64,000 bases of DNA from Deltaproteobacteria bacterium (GTDB lineage Bacteria; Myxococcota_A; UBA796; CAJQPC01). The DNA lies in NCBI GenBank assembly GCA_016717595.1, contig JADKFE010000017.1, positions 1 through 64,000 on the forward strand, in the 5' to 3' direction. The notes beneath the pieces are model-generated. The model had not been told where the DNA came from and ran no database searches. It saw nothing but the letters and a program-made list of their open reading frames with translations. Position 1 is the first letter of the stretch. The number at the start of each line of letters is the position of its first letter. Shown here one piece after another: positions 60,142 to 64,000 of this stretch. The position numbers and the translations under genes were made by a program.

Positions 60142-60205
60142 TTGCTGCGCTCGTCCCGCCTCGCCCTGTCACGGGTGAGCGCGTCTCTAGGCCGATGGAG
60201 GGAGC

Positions 60206-60457
60206 TTGCTCCAGTCCGAGTCCAACCTTCCCCAGCTCGATGAGATCCTCCGACGTGTGTTGGCCCTGTGCCGCGCGCGCCAGGGTCGCCTCGCTGCGGT
60301 GGTGGTCACCGCGCCGAACGACGTCGACGTCAGCGCCCTGGCGCACCACCTCACCTGGCGGCTGGAGTCGGCGGGGCGCGCGGGGGTAGAGGTGGAGGTG
60401 GTCACGCACCCCGACCGCGCCGGGCTTGATCTGCTCAGCCTGGAGTTCTCATGGTGA
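60206..60457 (+). CDS. Hypothetical 83-residue soluble protein
   Basis: Start TTG 60206 (GGAGG 4 nt upstream; an in-frame stop at 60188 leaves no better start). Residues 5-35 form a helix then a basic turn (LDEILRRVLALCRARQGRLAA), followed by beta strands VVVTAPNDVDV and VEVEVVTHPD. Stop overlaps the next ATG region (starts at 60451). It is the first gene after the sigma-54 promoter. I recognise no family; the alternating alpha/beta pattern is compatible with a small ferredoxin-like fold. Confidence 0.55.
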   Translation: MLQSESNLPQLDEILRRVLALCRARQGRLAAVVVTAPNDVDVSALAHHLTWRLESAGRAGVEVEVVTHPDRAGLDLLSLEFSW

Positions 60458-61125
60458 CCGGCGCCCTGATGGGCGCGGCCCTGGCGGGGCTCAGCGGCGC
60501 GCCGCACTGTCTGGGGATGTGTGGGGGGTTCGCGGTGTCGGCCAGCGGGCGACCGGCGGAGGCCGCGGCGTGGCACCTGGGCAAGCTCACCACCTACGCG
60601 GCCTTGGGCGCGGCGGCGGGGGCGGTGGGCCAAGGAATGCCAGGCCCGGCGTGGACGGGGCAGGCCCTGGCCTTGGGCATGCTCATCTGGTTCTCGGGGC
60701 GCCTCGCGGGGATCTTCCCCGAGCTGAGCTTGCCTCATGGGCCGCTCTCTCGTGTGGGCGGCGCGCTCTTGCGCCGGGGCGGGGTGCTCGCGCGCTTCGG
60801 CTTCGGCCTCGTGAACGGCCTCTTGCCCTGCGGCCTCGTCTACGCGGCCTTGGCGATGCCCGTGGCCACCCAGAGCGCCGCCTGGGGCGCGCTCACGATG
60901 GTGGTGTTCGGCCTCGGCACCATGCCCGGCCTCTTCGCGGCGAGCTTCGGCCTGCGGCGCATCACCCAAGGATCGATCTGGGGCCGTCGCACCTTGGCGT
61001 TGATCGTGTTTACATTGGGCATTGGCTCAATCTGGGCCCGGCCAGCGCCCGTGGCGGCGAGCCCAGAGAGCGCGGTGGCGCCGCCGCCCTGCCCGCTGCA
61101 CAGCGCGCCGAGCGACGTTCACTGA
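60451..61125 (+). CDS. DsbD_2 / TauE-SafE-like membrane protein of cbb3 clusters
   Basis: 224 residues, about six helices. The first helix carries SGAPHCLGMCGGFAVS, the HC.GMCGGF signature of the cytochrome-c-biogenesis-like (DsbD_2) membrane family often annotated sulfite exporter TauE/SafE; a second core motif is NGLLPCGLVYAALA. Such genes are regularly found beside ccoNOQP-GHIS and are thought to help copper or redox supply for cbb3 assembly. The C-terminus has extra Cys (PPPCPLHS). Role inferred from context. Confidence 0.85.
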   Translation: MVTGALMGAALAGLSGAPHCLGMCGGFAVSASGRPAEAAAWHLGKLTTYAALGAAAGAVGQGMPGPAWTGQALALGMLIWFSGRLAGIFPELSLPHGPLSRVGGALLRRGGVLARFGFGLVNGLLPCGLVYAALAMPVATQSAAWGALTMVVFGLGTMPGLFAASFGLRRITQGSIWGRRTLALIVFTLGIGSIWARPAPVAASPESAVAPPPCPLHSAPSDVH

Positions 61126-61173
61126 GCCCATTTGGTCCACCCCGACCGCTCAACCCCAACCTGGAGCCTCGTG

Positions 61174-61620
61174 ATGCCCTTCCGCAAGATCCTGGTCCCC
61201 CTCGACTTCTCCGACTCGAGCGTGCGCGCCCTGCGCCTCGCCGTGGCCTTGGCCCGGCACTCCGGCGCCGAGCTTGGCCTCGTGCACATCGGCATCTTGC
61301 CCCACATCTACAGCGCCGAGATCGGCATGAGCGGCGCGGTCGGCCCGCTGTTCACCCAGGCGGGGGAGCAGCTCGCCCGGGAGCAGCGCCACAGCTTAGA
61401 GAAGCTCGCCCATGAGGAGATCCCCGAGTCCATCCGCCACAGCGTCGAGGTCCGTGAGGGGTATCCGCCCCAAGAGATCATCAGCCTCGTGGCCGACGGC
61501 GGCTTTGATCATGTGGTGATGGGCACCCACGGCCGCACCGGGCTCAAGCGCTTCTTGTTGGGCTCCGTGGCCGAGCGGGTGGTGCGAGAGGCCGGCGTCG
61601 CGGTCACCGTCGTCCCCTGA
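61174..61620 (+). CDS. Universal stress protein UspA family
   Basis: 148 residues from ATG 61174 (GGAG 8 nt upstream; GTG 61171 possible). Family features: KILVPLDFSDSSVRALRLAVALA at the start and the ATP-binding loop GTHGRTGLKRFLLGSVAERVV (G-x2-G-x9-G-S), then VAVTVVP at the end. It is an ATP-binding Usp type. Position after the DsbD_2-like gene in the sigma-54 group suggests a stress or oxygen-limitation role. Confidence 0.93.
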   Translation: MPFRKILVPLDFSDSSVRALRLAVALARHSGAELGLVHIGILPHIYSAEIGMSGAVGPLFTQAGEQLAREQRHSLEKLAHEEIPESIRHSVEVREGYPPQEIISLVADGGFDHVVMGTHGRTGLKRFLLGSVAERVVREAGVAVTVVP

Positions 61621-61712
61621 GCGGCGCAGGCGGGTCCGGCCGCGGCGAGCGCCCTTGACGAACACGTCGTTGTGGAGGACGCTGAGGCTGTGCCTCACCC
61701 CGGACCCCGCCG

Positions 61713-64000
61713 ATGAAGGCGCTCCTCCTCGACGCTAGGCTCTGCCTCCTCGCGGTGTCGCCCCCTCCGGGTGACGCAGAGGCCGCCGTGTCGTTTGAGG
61801 CGTTGTTGCCTGAAGAGGCGCTGCGGCGCGCGCTGCGCCGGGTGCTGCTCGGCGCCGAGCCCAACGTAGACGGCTGGCGCACGGTGCTCGTCGAGCGTGG
61901 CTTCGCGCGCCGGGTGCGTGTAGACGCCGTGAGGGCAGGGGACGGCCTGCTGCTGCACGTCTCCGAGCTGGATGGCGCCGTGAGCACCCAGGCCGTGAGC
62001 GTCCCGGCTGAAGACAGCTTGCCCATCGTGCAGGCCTCGGCGCCGCTCGTGCGGTTCACCCGCCTGCACGACGCCCGGATGACCTTGGTGCGGGTGAGCG
62101 CGTCGTGCCGCGAGCTGTTCGGGCGCGCGGCCGTCGAGCTCCTCGGCAAAGACGGCGCCGCCTTACACCCCTGGGTTCACCAAGACGACCGCGCCCGACT
62201 TCTGGAGCGCGCGCACCTCGCGCACACCTCGGGCAAACCTTACCGCGTCACCTTCCGCCTGCAGCACCCCGACGGCGGGAGCCGCTGGGTGTGGGAGATC
62301 GGCGCCCGCGACGCCGAGGGCCACCTCTCGGGTTTCTGGATCGGCGTCGATGGGCTCGTCGAGGCCGAGCGGGATCTGGTCGGCAACGAGCAGCTCTTTC
62401 GCGACATCGCCGAGAACATCCCCGAGCTTTTGTGGGTGTCGAGCCCCGACGGGCGGCGCCTGCAGTACGTCACGCCGAGCCACGAGGCCTTCTACGGCGT
62501 GAGCTTGGCCGAGGTGTACCTACACCCCCGCGGCTGGCTCGCGCGGGTGCACGAGGACGACCGCGAGCGGGTGCGTGAGGAGCTGCGCGGGGCCTTGGCC
62601 CGGGGTGAAGAGCTGCGCAGCGAGTACCGTGTGCTCGCGCCGAGCGGCGAAGACCGCTGGATGCTCTCCCGGGTGTACCCCGTGCGGGACGGCGCGGGCC
62701 GTGTGCGCCGCACCGTGGGCCTCTCCGTAGACATCACCGAGCGCCGCCGCGCCGAGCAGGCCGCCCGCGACCGCGAGACGAGCTACCGGGCGCTCTTAGA
62801 GAACGCCAGCGACGCGATCCTGCTGTACGACAACCAGGGCCAGGTGCTCGTCGCCAACAACCGCGCCTGCGCCTTGACCGGCTACACCGAGGCCGAGCTG
62901 CGAGCGCTGCGCGTGAGCGACCTCACCGCCGCCGACGACCTGATCACCAGCCCCTTGACCGGCGGCCCGCGCCTCATCGAGCACCGCCTCATCACCCGCG
63001 GCGGCGAGGAGCTGCCCGTGGAGATCAGCGTCAGCGCCCTGGAGGACGGCCGCGTGCAGGCCATCGTGCGCGACATCCGCCAGCGCAAAGACGAGGAGCG
63101 CCAGCGCCAGAAGATCGCCGGGCAGCTCCAACAGGCCCGCACCTTAGAGAGCGTCGGTCGCCTCGCCGGGGGCATCGCGCACGACTTCAACAACATGCTC
63201 GCGGTGATCCTGAACCGCGCGGAGATGATCCTCCAAGACCTCGGCCCCGAGTCCGGCCAAGGCGCGGACATGAAGGAGATCTGGGAGGCGGCGTCCCGGG
63301 CGGCGGCGCTCACGAGGCAGCTCCTCGTCTTCTCTCGCCGCGATCTGCCCGACGCCCAGCCGTTGGACCTCAACGACGTGCTCAAGAACCTCACCGGGCT
63401 CTTGCGTCGCAGCGTCGGCGAGCACATCGGCCTTGAGATTCAGCTCAGCTCGGGGCTGCCCGCGGTGCGCATCGGCCTGCCGCAGATCGAGAACATGGTC
63501 GTGAACATGGCGATCAACGCCCGGGACGCCATGCCGTCTGGGGGCACGCTCTCGATACAGACGTCCATCGAGCGCATCGACGGCCGGATCGCCCGCCGGG
63601 CGAACGATCTCGCCGAGGGGGAGTACGTCGTGCTCAGCGTGCAGGACACCGGCGTCGGCATGAGCGCTGAGGTCGCCGTGCACATCTTTGAGCCGTTCTT
63701 CACCACCAAACCTCGGGATCAAGGCACGGGCTTGGGCCTCGCGACGGCGTACGGTACGGTCAAAGGCGCCGGGGGGCGCATTGTTGTGCAGTCTGCGCCG
63801 GGCAAAGGCGCGCGGTTTGACGTGTGGTTGCCCGCCACCCAAGATGTGCCCAAAGCGGTGCAGGAGCCCACGCCCGCGCCCAGCGCCGCCGAGGCGCCGC
63901 CCAGCCGCCCGCTCACGGTGTTGTTGGTCGAGGACGAGCACTCCGTGCGCCAGGTCATCGGGCAGATGTTGTCGCGGCACGGCTACACCGTGATTGAGGC
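61713..64000 (+). CDS. PAS-domain hybrid sensor histidine kinase, 3' end cut by window
   Basis: At least 762 residues from ATG 61713, no stop in the window. No membrane segment, so cytoplasmic. Order: an N-terminal ~110-residue unassigned part; PAS-like domains at about 110-225, 230-350 and 360-465; dimerisation/phosphoacceptor helix with His in GRLAGGIAHDFNNMLAVI (about 485-500); HATPase with NMAINARDAMPSGG, DTGVGMS and GTGLGLATAYG (about 590-700); then a receiver domain starting LTVLLVEDEHSVRQVIGQML, cut at the window end. It probably senses a small ligand or redox state and may feed the sigma-54 activator of the cbb3 genes (inference). Confidence 0.92.
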   Translation, partial: MKALLLDARLCLLAVSPPPGDAEAAVSFEALLPEEALRRALRRVLLGAEPNVDGWRTVLVERGFARRVRVDAVRAGDGLLLHVSELDGAVSTQAVSVPAEDSLPIVQASAPLVRFTRLHDARMTLVRVSASCRELFGRAAVELLGKDGAALHPWVHQDDRARLLERAHLAHTSGKPYRVTFRLQHPDGGSRWVWEIGARDAEGHLSGFWIGVDGLVEAERDLVGNEQLFRDIAENIPELLWVSSPDGRRLQYVTPSHEAFYGVSLAEVYLHPRGWLARVHEDDRERVREELRGALARGEELRSEYRVLAPSGEDRWMLSRVYPVRDGAGRVRRTVGLSVDITERRRAEQAARDRETSYRALLENASDAILLYDNQGQVLVANNRACALTGYTEAELRALRVSDLTAADDLITSPLTGGPRLIEHRLITRGGEELPVEISVSALEDGRVQAIVRDIRQRKDEERQRQKIAGQLQQARTLESVGRLAGGIAHDFNNMLAVILNRAEMILQDLGPESGQGADMKEIWEAASRAAALTRQLLVFSRRDLPDAQPLDLNDVLKNLTGLLRRSVGEHIGLEIQLSSGLPAVRIGLPQIENMVVNMAINARDAMPSGGTLSIQTSIERIDGRIARRANDLAEGEYVVLSVQDTGVGMSAEVAVHIFEPFFTTKPRDQGTGLGLATAYGTVKGAGGRIVVQSAPGKGARFDVWLPATQDVPKAVQEPTPAPSAAEAPPSRPLTVLLVEDEHSVRQVIGQMLSRHGYTVIE

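Larger units (their letters stand above)
59829..60205. other. 377-bp divergent regulatory region of the cbb3 operon
   Basis: No gene seen. It holds two outward-facing -24/-12 promoter matches (59864-59879 minus, 60126-60141 plus) and, between them, an inverted repeat TGGGG-GATG-CCCCA at 60051-60064 that could be an enhancer-binding-protein site. I found no FNR/Anr box (TTGAT-N4-ATCAA). Confidence 0.6.

Overview
The window is 64 kb of very GC-rich bacterial chromosome. It looks like a member of the Myxococcota or a related former deltaproteobacterial lineage. The grounds are: three eukaryotic-type Ser/Thr kinases plus an FHA protein, many lipoproteins with Asp/Ser/Gly/Thr-rich linkers, MopE-type metal-binding and FG-GAP repeats, PEGA-type domains, sigma-54 promoters and a PAS hybrid histidine kinase. 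This assignment is inference; no rRNA or other phylogenetic marker is present. I saw no tRNA, rRNA, CRISPR array, insertion sequence or prophage.

Layout. 1-10.3 kb: surface and secreted proteins (a truncated lamin-tail/CotH lipoprotein, a membrane protein, an SGNH esterase lipoprotein, a MopE/FG-GAP lipoprotein and a secreted protein coupled to a kinase). 10.3-19.2 kb: signalling (two Ser/Thr kinases, a Cys-rich secreted protein, an FHA/winged-helix protein, and a kinase-ATPase fusion), with transketolase and a frameshifted Rieske protein between. 19.2-23.3 kb: PRPP synthetase, a barrel-like protein, quinolinate synthase NadA and an aminotransferase. 23.4-26.9 kb: a CbbQ/NorQ-CbbO/NorD pair with no visible Rubisco or NO-reductase client. 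26.9-31.7 kb: small membrane proteins and lipoproteins, an alpha/beta hydrolase and an aminotransferase. 31.8-37.0 kb: two translationally coupled, partly paralogous secreted proteins of unknown function. 37.1-42.4 kb: TerC, a beta-helix lipoprotein, a PEGA/repeat protein, a CsgG-like lipoprotein and a CAP lipoprotein. 42.5-45.6 kb: Ppx/GppA facing polyphosphate kinase. 45.6-52.9 kb: SMP-30-like protein, phosphodiesterase, HhH lipoprotein, DUF2058 protein, an S26 peptidase that appears catalytically dead, GT2, and a YqjE/YqjD-like pair. 53.0-59.8 kb: a complete cbb3 oxidase operon, ccoNOQP-ccoG-(fixH-like)-ccoI-ccoS. 60.1-64.0 kb: divergent genes (an 83-aa protein, a DsbD_2-type membrane protein, UspA, and a PAS hybrid histidine kinase cut by the window end).

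The most coherent system is the cbb3 block. The operon and its divergent neighbour each have a -24/-12 (sigma-54) promoter match in the 377-bp intergenic region, which would tie oxidase structure, metal/haem assembly and a stress protein to one enhancer-binding activator. The most puzzling candidates are the 31.8-37.0 kb paralogue pair and the S26 peptidase in which both catalytic residues are replaced.

At least four loci (Rieske twice, 27.95/28.01 kb, 32.8 kb, 49.86 kb) carry frame breaks, several in short homopolymers. These look more like long-read assembly indels than gene decay, and those entries should be read with that in mind.
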